Shown here: positions 16,825 to 25,657 of the stretch, piece by piece
Layout: every line of letters begins with the position of its first letter
How positions within the stretch are numbered: the stretch's first letter is position 1
Source: VXOI01 sp965197575
GTDB lineage: Bacteria; Chloroflexota; Dehalococcoidia; Lucifugimonadales; UBA3495
Assembly: GCA_965197575.1 (NCBI GenBank)
Contig: OZ240214.1
Coordinates: 930,001-994,000, forward strand
DNA length: 64,000 nt
Direction of reading: 5' to 3'
Notes under the pieces: model-generated
The model's database searches: none
Told to the model about the DNA's origin: nothing
The model's input: only the letters and a program-made list of their open reading frames with translations
Translations under genes and position numbers: made by a program

Positions 16825-17990
16825 TGCCCGCCCTGCCGCCGTTGCTGATCAGCGCCATCGACTTCGTGTGGATCGTGGTTGCGCTGTTCATCTTGTTCAC
16901 CGCGCTCTCCGTGGTGGTGCTTTCGTTGACCTGGCTGGAGCGCAAGGCGCTGGGGCGGCTGCAACGTCGGCTTGGCCCCACGCGCACCGGCCCGATGGGG
17001 CTGTTGCAGCCGGTGGCCGACGCCATCAAGCTCATCATCAAAGAAGACATCATCCCAACCTCGTCGGAGAAGGCCATATTCTGGGGCGCGCCGCTGATCG
17101 TCATGCTCTCGGCGTTTATGATCTGGGTCACGATCCCCGGCGCCCAGAACGCGGTGGTCAAGAACCTGGACCTGGGACTTTTCTACATCATCGCCTTCTC
17201 CGTGGTCGGAATCCTGGGGCTGGTGCTGGCCGGCTGGGGTTCGGCCAACAAATACGGCACCCTGGGCGGCCTCCGCGCCGCCGCCCAACTGGTGAGCTAC
17301 GAGATTCCGATAATCATGGTGGCGGTCTCAGTCGCCATGCTGGCCCAGTCCCTCGACCTGCGAGAGATAGTGGCCGAACAGGGCAGCTTCCTCCCCTTCG
17401 TGCTGTTGCAACCGTTGGGGTTGGTGGTCTTCTTCGTGGCTGGGCTGGCCGAGGTGGGCCGCACCCCCTTCGACATCTACTTCGCCGAATCTGAGATCGT
17501 GGGCGGCCCCTTTGTCGAATACAGCGGGGCCCACTGGTCGCTGTTCTTCCTCGCGGAATACATCAACACCTTCGCCATCGCCGCCCTCACCGTGATACTC
17601 TTCTTCGGGGGATGGGCCGGCCCCGGACTGGAAGGCTGGTGGGAGATCATCTGGTTCCTGTTCAAGGTCTACTTGGTGGTGATGGTGATATTCTGGATCA
17701 GAGGCACTTTCCCGCGCCTGCGCATCGACCAGCTCATGGCCTTTGCCTGGAAGGTGATCGTGCCGCTGTCGTTCCTCACCGTGGTTATGACCGCGATCTA
17801 CCAGTTTTATGGATGGCCGTGGTGGTCGCTGACCTTGATGTCGTCGGCGGGCCTGTTGTGGGTGGCCTACGCGATCTACCGCCGCATGACGGGCCCGGCC
17901 AACCGGGTTGCCCAGGTCAGGGCGCGCCAGGAGGCGCTACGGGCCCAGCGGGCCGCCAGCAGGTCCGCCAGCGGGCCGGGAGGAAGTTAG
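16824..17990 (+). CDS. nuoH: NADH-quinone oxidoreductase subunit H
   Basis: A 388-aa membrane subunit with about eight TM helices that helps form the quinone chamber. Diagnostic segments are LERKALGRLQRRLGP, the DAIKLIIKEDIIP loop, and the acidic AEVGRTPFDIYFAESEIVGG loop that contacts NuoB/NuoD. The C-terminus has the FLWIRGTFPRLRIDQLM-type segment, here FWIRGTFPRLRIDQLM, plus a charged R/A-rich tail. It overlaps nuoD by three bases. Confidence 0.96.
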   Translation: MPALPPLLISAIDFVWIVVALFILFTALSVVVLSLTWLERKALGRLQRRLGPTRTGPMGLLQPVADAIKLIIKEDIIPTSSEKAIFWGAPLIVMLSAFMIWVTIPGAQNAVVKNLDLGLFYIIAFSVVGILGLVLAGWGSANKYGTLGGLRAAAQLVSYEIPIIMVAVSVAMLAQSLDLREIVAEQGSFLPFVLLQPLGLVVFFVAGLAEVGRTPFDIYFAESEIVGGPFVEYSGAHWSLFFLAEYINTFAIAALTVILFFGGWAGPGLEGWWEIIWFLFKVYLVVMVIFWIRGTFPRLRIDQLMAFAWKVIVPLSFLTVVMTAIYQFYGWPWWSLTLMSSAGLLWVAYAIYRRMTGPANRVAQVRARQEALRAQRAASRSASGPGGS

Positions 17991-17994
17991 CAGA

Positions 17995-18549
17995 ATGCTC
18001 AACAGCATCAAAGGGTTGCTATTGACCCTGGTATCGTCCGCCAAGGGCTTGCGCGAGCCGGTGACCCAGCAGTACCCGGCCACCGGGAACCTGTTCCGGC
18101 GCAAGGATGCCCCCACGCCGGTACAGCCGAGGTTCATGGGATTCCCGGCGCTCACTTGGGACGAGGAGGTGGGCGAACCCTACTGCACCAGTTGCATGGT
18201 CTGCATCCGCCAGTGCCCCACCCAGTGCATGTCGGCCACCATGAAGGACAACCCCCTTCAGGCCGAGGGCAAAAGCACCCGCAGGAAGATCGTCGAAAGT
18301 TTCGAGATAAATCTAAACCGTTGTATACTATGCGGGATCTGTGTCGATGTTTGTAACTTCGACGCCATCGTGATGTCCCACGAACACGAGATGAGCACCT
18401 TCAACCGCAACGGCGACCGGACAAATCTTCCCGATCTGCTGGAGCTTGGGTTCAAGCACCAGAAGGAGACCGGCTGGATCCCTCCGACCAAGAAGGCCAG
18501 ACCCGCGCCAGCCGCTGCGGCCGCGGCCAAGCCCGACGGGGATTCTTAA
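17995..18549 (+). CDS. nuoI: NADH-quinone oxidoreductase subunit I (two 4Fe-4S ferredoxin domains)
   Basis: A 184-aa ferredoxin-like subunit carrying clusters N6a and N6b. The first motif is CTSCMVCIRQCP (C64, C67, C70, C74) and the second CILCGICVDVC (C110, C113, C116, C120). The second lacks the usual proline after the fourth Cys. Start: the ATG at 17995 follows an AGGAAG SD-like box. The C-terminus is a low-complexity Lys/Pro/Ala tail. In complexes without NuoEFG, NuoI is often the docking point for ferredoxin or another donor. Confidence 0.93.
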   Translation: MLNSIKGLLLTLVSSAKGLREPVTQQYPATGNLFRRKDAPTPVQPRFMGFPALTWDEEVGEPYCTSCMVCIRQCPTQCMSATMKDNPLQAEGKSTRRKIVESFEINLNRCILCGICVDVCNFDAIVMSHEHEMSTFNRNGDRTNLPDLLELGFKHQKETGWIPPTKKARPAPAAAAAAKPDGDS

Positions 18550-18574
18550 AGACCGCTTGCCGGGTGAATTCGCT

Positions 18575-18730
18575 ATGCCCTCCAGAGAAGACGAACGCTG
18601 GCTGAATCTCTCCAAGAAACATCCGCCCGCCTGCACCTGTGTGGAATGCGTCGAAAGGCACCTGAAGCGGCGCACGTCCCGGGCGGGCGGGCCGTTAGGC
18701 TTTTTCCGAAAACTGTTGGGCAGGCGATGA
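18575..18730 (+). CDS. 51-aa small protein with CxCxxC motif, between nuoI and nuoJ
   Basis: A short ORF begins at an ATG and reads through a LSKKHPPACTCVECVERHL segment to a basic tail (GFFRKLLGRR). The motif is C-T-C-V-E-C with an HPP in front, which could bind a metal such as zinc. I recall similar HPPTCTCVEC tails in Chloroflexota small proteins but cannot name a family. The position in the nuo operon, 25 bp after nuoI and 86 bp before nuoJ, and the motif conservation argue that it is real. Confidence 0.6.
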   Translation: MPSREDERWLNLSKKHPPACTCVECVERHLKRRTSRAGGPLGFFRKLLGRR

Positions 18731-18816
18731 AGCGCCCGTGACGCCGTTTTCCAACACTCTGCGCAGGTTCCACCGGAGAGCCGCCGATTAGGTGGCTTAA
18801 ATTTTGGAATAGTTTG

Positions 18817-19305
18817 ATGCCCTGGTTCTTATTCATCCTGCTGGCTATTTTCACGCTGGGCGGCGGGTTGGCCGTGGTGGTCAGCCGGAACGTGGTCCAT
18901 GCCGCGCTGGCTCTCTTGGTGTCGCTGGTGGCGGTGGCGGGCATCTACCTGTTGCTGTTCGCGGAATTCCTGGCCTTGGTGCAGGTATTGATCTACGGCG
19001 GCGCGATCATCATCGTGCTCATCTTCGCCATCATGCTCACCCGGAGCGCCGAGTATCCCCGCACCTCCGACAACAAGCAGTGGCCCTTGGCCGCCATCGC
19101 TTCCTTGGCGTTGCTGGGAGTGTTGGTGCCCGCGTACATAATCAACGCGGCGGAGGGCACCGAGGCCCAGAACGCTCCCTTCACCGGGATAGCCGAGTCG
19201 TTGTTCACCACTTGGGCGGTCCCCTTCGAGGTCGCTTCCCTGGTGCTGCTGGTGGCCCTCATCGGGGCAATAATCATCGCCCGCTCCGGGCCCGGAGAGA
19301 ACTAG
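18817..19305 (+). CDS. nuoJ: NADH-quinone oxidoreductase subunit J
   Basis: A 162-aa membrane subunit with five hydrophobic helices. The characteristic third-helix segment is LALVQVLIYGGAIIIVLIFAIM, containing the pi-bulge glycine pair typical of NuoJ. The ATG at 18817 is preferred to an in-frame TTG one codon earlier. It follows an 86-bp gap after the small CxCxxC gene and is 3 bp from nuoK. Confidence 0.95.
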   Translation: MPWFLFILLAIFTLGGGLAVVVSRNVVHAALALLVSLVAVAGIYLLLFAEFLALVQVLIYGGAIIIVLIFAIMLTRSAEYPRTSDNKQWPLAAIASLALLGVLVPAYIINAAEGTEAQNAPFTGIAESLFTTWAVPFEVASLVLLVALIGAIIIARSGPGEN

Positions 19306-19308
19306 GCA

Positions 19309-19629
19309 GTGGTCGACCTGGTCTGGTTCCAACTGCTTAGCGCCGCGCTCTTCGTCATCGGCTTGTACGGAGTCCTGGCGCGGCGCAGCGCGGTGCTCAT
19401 CATAATGTCCATCGAGCTGATGCTGAACGCCGTCAACATCAACCTGATCGCGGCGTCCTCGCACCTGGAGGGCACCGGCCATTTCGCCCGGTTCGACGGG
19501 CAGTTGATCGCAATCTTCATCATCACCGTGGCGGCTGCGGAAGTCGGCCTGGCGCTGGCCATCATCCTGCGAATTTTCCGAAACCGCTCCACGGTGAACG
19601 TGGATGAAGTGGACTTGATGAAATGGTAG
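19309..19629 (+). CDS. nuoK: NADH-quinone oxidoreductase subunit K
   Basis: A 106-aa, three-helix subunit starting at GTG. The membrane glutamates needed for proton transfer are present in IMSIELMLNAVNINLIA and in the VAAAEVGLALAIIL helix. The length is that of the family. It lies between nuoJ and nuoL with intergenic gaps of 3 and 13 bp. Confidence 0.96.
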   Translation: MVDLVWFQLLSAALFVIGLYGVLARRSAVLIIMSIELMLNAVNINLIAASSHLEGTGHFARFDGQLIAIFIITVAAAEVGLALAIILRIFRNRSTVNVDEVDLMKW

Positions 19630-19642
19630 GGGGCGCCGGCTA

Positions 19643-21562
19643 ATGGAGTGGGCCTGGCTCATACCCGTCATCAGCCTCGCCGCCGCGCCGGTCATCGTGC
19701 TGTTGGGCCGGTGGCTGCCCGGCAAGGGAGCGGTGATTTCCATCGGCGCCATCGCCGCCGGGTTCGTCGTCTTTTGGTTCGTGCTGTTCGGTTGGATGGA
19801 CGCTTCTCCGGCCACCGACGGCTGCTTCACCAGCGAAAGCACCGAGGCCCTGACCTGCAACTACGAGCGCGGCTGGTTCAACGCCGGACTCCCCGGACTG
19901 AGCGACAGCGTGAGTCTGCACTGGGGGATCATCATCGACCCGCTGACCATCGCCATGCTGGGGCTGGTCACGTTCGTCGCCCTGATGGTGCAGGTCTACT
20001 CGCTGGGCTACATGCGCGGCGACCCGCGCTTCGGCTGGTATTTCGCGGTACACGCGCTTTTCGCCGCCTCGATGCTGGGCATCATTCTCGCCGACAGCTT
20101 CCTGTTGCTGTACGTGGCTTGGGAGTTGGTGGGCGTTTGCTCCTACCTGCTCATCGGCTTCTGGCACGAGCGGCCGTCGGCCCGGGAAGCGGCCAAGAAG
20201 GCGTTTATCGTCACCCGCATCGGCGACGTCGGGCTGTTGGTGGGCATACTGCTGCTCTGGAAGGAAGTGGGCAGCTTCAGCATGTTGGAGGCGTTCGAGG
20301 CGGTGCAGACCGGCGCAATGAGCGAGGGCGTGACCACCGCCGCGGCGTTGCTGCTCTTCCTGGGCGCGATGGGCAAGTCGGCCCAAGTCCCCTTCCACGT
20401 CTGGCTGCCCGACGCGATGGAGGGGCCGACGCCGGTGAGCGCGCTAATCCACGCCGCCACCATGGTCGTCGCCGGCGTGTTCTTAGTGGCCCGGACTTAC
20501 CCGTTGTTCGAGGCTTACGACGCGGCGCCGCTGCTGGTGGTCGCCATCGTGGGCCTGGTCACCGCGTTAATGAGTTCGACCATCGCGCTGGTGGCGACCG
20601 ACATCAAGCGTATTTTGGCCTACTCCACAGTAAGCCATCTTGGGTTGATGATGCTGTCCCTCGGCGCGTTCGGCTACACCGCGGCGGTGTTCCACCTGCT
20701 GGCCCACGGCTTCGCCAAGGCGCTGTTGTTCTTGGGCGCGGGCAGCGTGATTCACAGCACTGAGAAGCAGGAAGTATCGGAGTTGGGCGGACTCCGGCGG
20801 GTGATGCCATTGACCGCCTTCGTTTTCGCGGTAGGCGCGCTGTCCTTGGGAGGCGTGCCGATACTGGCTGGCTTCTGGAGCAAGGACGAGGTGCTGGCGG
20901 CGGTGAGCGACAACCGGAACGCGGTGTTTATCGTGTTCGCTTTGATTACCGCCCTGCTCAGCGCGCTGTACATGGGCCGGGTCCTGTTCGTGACCTTCTT
21001 CGGACGGCTCCGGGACGAGTTGGAGCACGTCCACGATGCTCCGCCGTCGATGGCGGGGCCGCTCGCCCTGCTGGCCGTATTGGCGGTTGGGTTCGGCCTC
21101 ATCAGTTGGAACTGGCCGGGCAATTTCGACGGCTTCGGGACTTTTGTGTTCTTCCACGAGGGCCACGGTTTTGAGTTCACTTGGTGGTTGGGAATCCTCT
21201 CTGCGGCGATGGCGGTGGGCGCCTTCGTGTTCACCTACCTAGTCTACGACCGCGGGAGCATATCACTGGATCGGGCCAGAGAGAGATTGGCCCCGGCGCT
21301 GCGGGTCATAGAAAACAAATACTATTTCGACGAAGCCTACCAGTGGGTCATCGACCGGCTGGTGCTGGTGTTCTCCGGCTTCGTCGGATTCTTCGACCGG
21401 GCCATCGTCAACGACGTGGGCGTCAACGGGCCCGCCGACGTGGTGCGGAAGGTTGGCGTCACCCTGCGGCTCCACGTAACGGGGCACCTGTATAGCTACG
21501 CTCTGGCGATGGTGCTGGGCGTGGTGGGGTTGGGTATCTTCTGGTGGTTGAGGACGGTCTAG
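19643..21562 (+). CDS. nuoL: NADH-quinone oxidoreductase subunit L (antiporter-like)
   Basis: A 639-aa MrpA-type proton-pumping subunit with about 14-16 TM helices plus the long lateral helix region at the C-terminus. Conserved segments include WELVGVCSYLLIGFW, MGKSAQVPFHVWLPDAMEGPTPVSALIHAATM, TDIKRILAYSTVSHLGLMM and the C-terminal NKYYFDEAY, which is typical of NuoL. The ATG at 19643 is 13 bp after nuoK. Confidence 0.96.
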   Translation: MEWAWLIPVISLAAAPVIVLLGRWLPGKGAVISIGAIAAGFVVFWFVLFGWMDASPATDGCFTSESTEALTCNYERGWFNAGLPGLSDSVSLHWGIIIDPLTIAMLGLVTFVALMVQVYSLGYMRGDPRFGWYFAVHALFAASMLGIILADSFLLLYVAWELVGVCSYLLIGFWHERPSAREAAKKAFIVTRIGDVGLLVGILLLWKEVGSFSMLEAFEAVQTGAMSEGVTTAAALLLFLGAMGKSAQVPFHVWLPDAMEGPTPVSALIHAATMVVAGVFLVARTYPLFEAYDAAPLLVVAIVGLVTALMSSTIALVATDIKRILAYSTVSHLGLMMLSLGAFGYTAAVFHLLAHGFAKALLFLGAGSVIHSTEKQEVSELGGLRRVMPLTAFVFAVGALSLGGVPILAGFWSKDEVLAAVSDNRNAVFIVFALITALLSALYMGRVLFVTFFGRLRDELEHVHDAPPSMAGPLALLAVLAVGFGLISWNWPGNFDGFGTFVFFHEGHGFEFTWWLGILSAAMAVGAFVFTYLVYDRGSISLDRARERLAPALRVIENKYYFDEAYQWVIDRLVLVFSGFVGFFDRAIVNDVGVNGPADVVRKVGVTLRLHVTGHLYSYALAMVLGVVGLGIFWWLRTV

Positions 21563-21569
21563 GACACCC

Positions 21570-23081
21570 GTGGCGAACTTCGATCAAGTAGCCTTGTTGT
21601 TGCTGATTCTGGTGCCCCTCGCGGGTTCCGGCCTGATGATGTTCATGCCCGGAGACCGCCCGAAGGACACCTGGTATTTCGCCGTGTTCGTCGGCATCCT
21701 GTCGCTGCTCCTCTCGGTGGTCATATTCGCCCGCTACGACTACGACGCCGGCGGCTTCCAGTTTGTCCGCGCCTACGATTGGCTGCCCGGCCCGATGGAC
21801 ATCAGCCTCGCGCTGGCGATAGACGGAATATCCGCGCCGCTGGTCATGCTGAACGGCCTCGTGCTGATGGGCGGGGTGCTGATCTCCCGGAACATCGACT
21901 ACCGGAACCGGGAATTCTTCGTGCTGCTGCTGGCCCTGGCCGCCGGGGTCTACGGCGTGTTCGCGGTGCGCGACCTGTTCTTCCTGTTCTTCTTCTACGA
22001 GCTGGCCGTGCTGCCGATGTACCTGCTCATCGGCGTGTGGGGCAGCAGCACCGACTTCCGCACCTTCCTGCGCACCAAAGAATACGGCGCGATGAAGCTG
22101 ATCCTGTTCCTGGTGGCGGGCAGCATCCTCGTCTGGGTCGGCATTCTGGCCGTCTACGCCGAGGCCTCCGGCGCCGGGGAGGGCACCTTCAGCCTGCAAC
22201 GGCTGGAGCAGTTGGCGGCGTCGGGCGGGTTCGATACGACCTTCCAGACGCTGGTGTTCCCGCTGTTCATGGTCGGCTTTGGCGTATTGGCCGGCCTCTG
22301 GCCCTTCCACACCTGGTCTCCCGACGGCCACGTGGCCGCGCCCACGGCGGTGTCCATGCTCCACGCCGGGGTGCTAATGAAGCTGGGCGCTTACGGCATC
22401 ATCCGCGTCGGCATCTTCCTGCTGCCCGACGGTGCGGAGAACTGGATGCCGGTGCTTATCGCTCTGGGCACGGTCAACGTGCTTTACGGCGCGGTCTCGG
22501 CCCTGTCGCAACAGGACCTCAAGTACATAATCGGCTACTCCAGCGTGAGCCACATGGGCTACGTGCTGATGGGCATCGCCACGTTGGACAGCATCGGCAT
22601 GGGCGGCGCGGTGCTGCAAATGTTCTCCCACGGGATAATGACCGCCCTGATGTTCGCCTTGGTGGGCGCTATTTACGACCGCACCCACGTCCGCGACATC
22701 AACGTGCTGAACGGGCTGTTCGGGCGCATGGGCGTGACCAGCTTTTTCTTTGTCATCGCCGGGCTGTGTTCGCTGGGGCTGCCGGGGATGAGCGGCTTCA
22801 TCGCCGAATTCTTGGTGTTCACCGGGGCGTTCCGCACCTACCTGCCGCTGGCGGTGCTGGGGGTGGTCGGCGCGGCCATAACCGCCGTGTACATCCTGCG
22901 GCTGCTGGCCCGCACTTTTTACGGCGAGCCGGACGTTCGCTGGTCAGGGCTGTCCGACGCCAGCGTGATCGAGAAGTCCGTCGGCGGCGCGTTCGTGCTG
23001 GTGATAATCTTCGTGGGCGTCTGGCCCGAGCCGTTGATGCGGGTCATCAACGTCGGCGTCGACACCATTCCGGGAGTCTAA
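21570..23081 (+). CDS. nuoM: NADH-quinone oxidoreductase subunit M (antiporter-like)
   Basis: A 503-aa proton-pumping subunit, about 14 TM helices, starting at GTG. It has the family segments DLFFLFFFYELAVLPMYLLIG, GLWPFHTWSPDGHVAAPTA, LKYIIGYSSVSHMGYVLMG and GLPGMSGFIAEFLVF. It lies 7 bp after nuoL and 6 bp before nuoN, so the three antiporter-like genes are probably translated together. Confidence 0.96.
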   Translation: MANFDQVALLLLILVPLAGSGLMMFMPGDRPKDTWYFAVFVGILSLLLSVVIFARYDYDAGGFQFVRAYDWLPGPMDISLALAIDGISAPLVMLNGLVLMGGVLISRNIDYRNREFFVLLLALAAGVYGVFAVRDLFFLFFFYELAVLPMYLLIGVWGSSTDFRTFLRTKEYGAMKLILFLVAGSILVWVGILAVYAEASGAGEGTFSLQRLEQLAASGGFDTTFQTLVFPLFMVGFGVLAGLWPFHTWSPDGHVAAPTAVSMLHAGVLMKLGAYGIIRVGIFLLPDGAENWMPVLIALGTVNVLYGAVSALSQQDLKYIIGYSSVSHMGYVLMGIATLDSIGMGGAVLQMFSHGIMTALMFALVGAIYDRTHVRDINVLNGLFGRMGVTSFFFVIAGLCSLGLPGMSGFIAEFLVFTGAFRTYLPLAVLGVVGAAITAVYILRLLARTFYGEPDVRWSGLSDASVIEKSVGGAFVLVIIFVGVWPEPLMRVINVGVDTIPGV

Positions 23082-23087
23082 CGAGCC

Positions 23088-24656
23088 GTGCCGCTAACCG
23101 CCAACCTGGACCTGCTCACGCCGGAGTTCGCCTTGGCGGGCCTGGCGTTCCTGGTGTTCGCGGTGGACCTGGTGCTGCCCGAAGGCCGGAAGCAATACTT
23201 GGCGTGGCTGTCCATCGCCGGGCTGCTGGCGCTCATCGCCGTTTCCGTGGTCATGCTGTGGGGCGTGGAGGAAACCCTCTACGGCGGGCTGCTGGCGGTG
23301 GACGACTTTTCACTGTGGTTCAAGGTTTTGTTCATGGGCATCGGGGTGTTCATCATCCTGAGTTCCATGGACTTCGTGCAGGAGCGGCTGGAGCACAAGG
23401 GCGAGTTCTACGGCATTGTGCTGTTCTCGGTGCTGGGCATGAACGTGATGGCCCAGTCGCGGGAGCTGCTCACCGCCTACATCGCCTTGGAGCTACTCAG
23501 TTTCAGCCTTTACGTGCTGGCCGCTTACGCGCGGGACAGCGCCAAGTCCAACGAGGCTGGCCTGAAGTACATCATCATCGGCGCGTTTTCCTCGGCGGTG
23601 CTGCTCTACGGTGTGAGCATGGTCTACGGCGTATTGGGCGTCACCAAGTTCGAGGCCATTGCCGCCGGACTCGCCGCCGCCTCCGAGGTGAGCCCGGCCC
23701 TTTGGGTAGGGGTGGCGCTCATCCTGGTGGGGCTTGGCTTCAAGGTGGCGGCGGTGCCCTTCCACATGTGGGCGCCCGACGTTTACGAGGGCGCGCCCTA
23801 CCCCATCACGGCTTACCTGGCCATCGGTTCCAAGGCGGCAGCCTTCGCGCTGCTGCTTCGCTTGGCCGCCGAAGGATTCGTGCCCGTGGCCGACCGTTGG
23901 GACCAGTGGCAGTTGATCCTGGCGGTACTGGCCGCCGTCACCATGGTGGTCGGGAACCTGGTGGCCCTGGCCCAGCGCAACCTGAAACGGCTGCTGGCCT
24001 ACTCCAGCATCGGCCACAGCGGGTTTATTCTCGCCGGGGTGGCCGCCCTTTCGATTGATTCCAACCTGCCGTCCAACGGGGTGATGTTCTACCTAGTGGG
24101 CTATTCGGTAACGAACTTCGTGGTGTTCGGCGGGCTGATCTCGTTCTTCAACATGACCGGCAAGGAGATGATGAGCGACCTGGCGGGATTGGGCGGGATG
24201 CAGCCCTTCCTGGCAGCGTCCATCGGCATCGGCATGTTCTCGTTGGCCGGGCTGCCCATCTTCGCCGGGTTCGCCATAAAGTTCTACCTCTTCACCGCCG
24301 TTGCCGACGGAGGGCTCCTCTGGCTGGCGGGCCTCGCTGTCTTTGCCAGCCTGGTCTCCCTCTACTACTACTTGCAGGTCATTCGTCAGATGTACATCGA
24401 ACCGGCTGAGGGCGACCGGGCCTACGGTCACGGCTACGGCTACGAAGAGCAAGAACACGAAGGGGAAGAACACGAGGGCCCGGCGCCCCGGCCCGGAGCC
24501 GCCTTGATCGAGACCTACCCGGCCTTGGGGCGGCCTCCCTCCATCACGATTATCGCCGTCTTGGGCGCATGCCTGCTGGCCGTGTTCTGGATCGGCGTCT
24601 ATCCCTCCCCGCTCCTGGATACCATCGATGCCGCCAGCCGGGCGATTCTACCCTAG
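23088..24656 (+). CDS. nuoN: NADH-quinone oxidoreductase subunit N (antiporter-like)
   Basis: A 522-aa antiporter-like subunit starting at GTG. Recognisable segments are YIALELLSFSLYVLAAY, GLGFKVAAVPFHMWAPDVYEGAPYP, LKRLLAYSSIGHSGFILAG and GLPIFAGFAIKFYLF. An unusual His/Glu-rich cytoplasmic loop (HGYGYEEQEHEGEEHEG) lies near residue 450. It is the last complex I gene; no nuoE, nuoF or nuoG is found in this window. Confidence 0.95.
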   Translation: MPLTANLDLLTPEFALAGLAFLVFAVDLVLPEGRKQYLAWLSIAGLLALIAVSVVMLWGVEETLYGGLLAVDDFSLWFKVLFMGIGVFIILSSMDFVQERLEHKGEFYGIVLFSVLGMNVMAQSRELLTAYIALELLSFSLYVLAAYARDSAKSNEAGLKYIIIGAFSSAVLLYGVSMVYGVLGVTKFEAIAAGLAAASEVSPALWVGVALILVGLGFKVAAVPFHMWAPDVYEGAPYPITAYLAIGSKAAAFALLLRLAAEGFVPVADRWDQWQLILAVLAAVTMVVGNLVALAQRNLKRLLAYSSIGHSGFILAGVAALSIDSNLPSNGVMFYLVGYSVTNFVVFGGLISFFNMTGKEMMSDLAGLGGMQPFLAASIGIGMFSLAGLPIFAGFAIKFYLFTAVADGGLLWLAGLAVFASLVSLYYYLQVIRQMYIEPAEGDRAYGHGYGYEEQEHEGEEHEGPAPRPGAALIETYPALGRPPSITIIAVLGACLLAVFWIGVYPSPLLDTIDAASRAILP

Positions 24657-24705
24657 GTCAGTGTGATAGCATGGCTGTCGAGGAACAGGGGAGGTAATAC
24701 CGGAA

Positions 24706-25143
24706 ATGGCGACCGCGTCAGCGGAATCCGATCGCTACGTGGCAATCAGTCAGCGCCTCATCCGGCAGGCAGAAGAGGAATTGCAAGAGGGCGATTTTCT
24801 TCAAGCCGGCGAGAAAGTTTGGGGTGCCGCGGCCCACGCTGTTAAAGCAGTCGCGGAACTGAGGGGTTGGAACCACCATAGTCACCAGCGCCTTTACGAT
24901 GTTGCCAACCAAATCGCCGACGAGTGGGACCGCCCCGAGCTAAGGCTTTTGTTCACTTCAGCCGGGACGATGCACGACAACTTTTACGAAGACATCCTGG
25001 ACCTGGATAGGGTCGGCCAGGGTCTGGAAGACGTGCGGCTCCTAACCGGCGAGTTGGAGGCGATCCGAATGGCGCCGCTGCTCCCGTTTGTTCCCAGGAG
25101 CCCGGCTCAACAAAGACGCCTGTCGAGGCTTACCGAAAGATGA
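24706..25143 (+). CDS. PaREP1-family HEPN-like protein
   Basis: A 145-aa helical protein matching the PaREP1 pattern: LIRQAEEELQEGDFLQAGEKVWGAAAHAVKAVA, RGWNHHSHQRL, and a later LHxNFYE-like MHDNFYEDIL. PaREP1 belongs to the HEPN clan, and the R-x6-H in RGWNHHSH fits the HEPN RNase motif (R-x4-6-H). This might make it an RNase effector, but some PaREP1 proteins may be non-catalytic. An SD-like GGGGAGG precedes the ATG. Its TGA overlaps the ATG of the next gene by 4 bp (ATGA), so the two are translationally coupled. A second PaREP1 gene is at 55700. Confidence 0.75.
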   Translation: MATASAESDRYVAISQRLIRQAEEELQEGDFLQAGEKVWGAAAHAVKAVAELRGWNHHSHQRLYDVANQIADEWDRPELRLLFTSAGTMHDNFYEDILDLDRVGQGLEDVRLLTGELEAIRMAPLLPFVPRSPAQQRRLSRLTER

Positions 25144-25634
25144 TCATTTCAGTTATCGGAAGCAGCAACCCGCCGGACCAAGAGCACCTCGACCTGGCGG
25201 AGGAGGTGGGGCGGGAACTGGCCAGGCGCGGCATCACGGTCGTGTGCGGCGGCTTGGCGGGCGTAATGGAAGCGGTGTGCCGCGGCGCCAAGGCCGAGGG
25301 CGGCACCACTGTCGGGATTCTGCCGGGCCGGGACGCGGCCGCGGCCAACAGCTACGTCGACATACCGATTGTCACTACCATGGGCTACGCCAGGAACGTG
25401 ATAGTCGTCCACACCGGGGCCGCCGCGATCGCGGTAGGCGGGGCCTACGGCACCCTGTCGGAAATCAGTCACGCCCTCGCCGATGGAGTGCCGGTCATCG
25501 GGCTGAAGAGCTGGCCCCTGACCACGTCCGGCGAGGGGAAGCCGGTGGACGACGCCATCATTCAGGCCGACAGCCCAGCCGACGCCGTGGAAAAGGCCAT
25601 CGCAGCCGGCGAGGCCCGCTTGAAGGCGCTGTAG
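25140..25634 (+). CDS. TIGR00725-type SLOG-fold nucleotide-binding protein (LOG-like)
   Basis: A 164-aa Rossmann-like protein of the TIGR00725/LOG-related group in the SLOG superfamily. It has VIGSSNPPDQEHLDLAEEVG at the N-terminus, VVCGGLAGVMEAVCRGA and VGGAYGTLSEISHAL, which is the family's PGGxGTxxE phosphate-binding motif with a V instead of P. SLOG domains bind nucleotides or nucleotide derivatives; LOG itself releases cytokinin bases from nucleotides, and DprA-type members bind nucleic acid. The 4-bp overlap with the PaREP1/HEPN gene suggests a functional pair. A simple housekeeping role is also possible. Confidence 0.75.
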   Translation: MIISVIGSSNPPDQEHLDLAEEVGRELARRGITVVCGGLAGVMEAVCRGAKAEGGTTVGILPGRDAAAANSYVDIPIVTTMGYARNVIVVHTGAAAIAVGGAYGTLSEISHALADGVPVIGLKSWPLTTSGEGKPVDDAIIQADSPADAVEKAIAAGEARLKAL

Positions 25635-25657
25635 GCTGAGGAGTATCGGGGCGCAGG

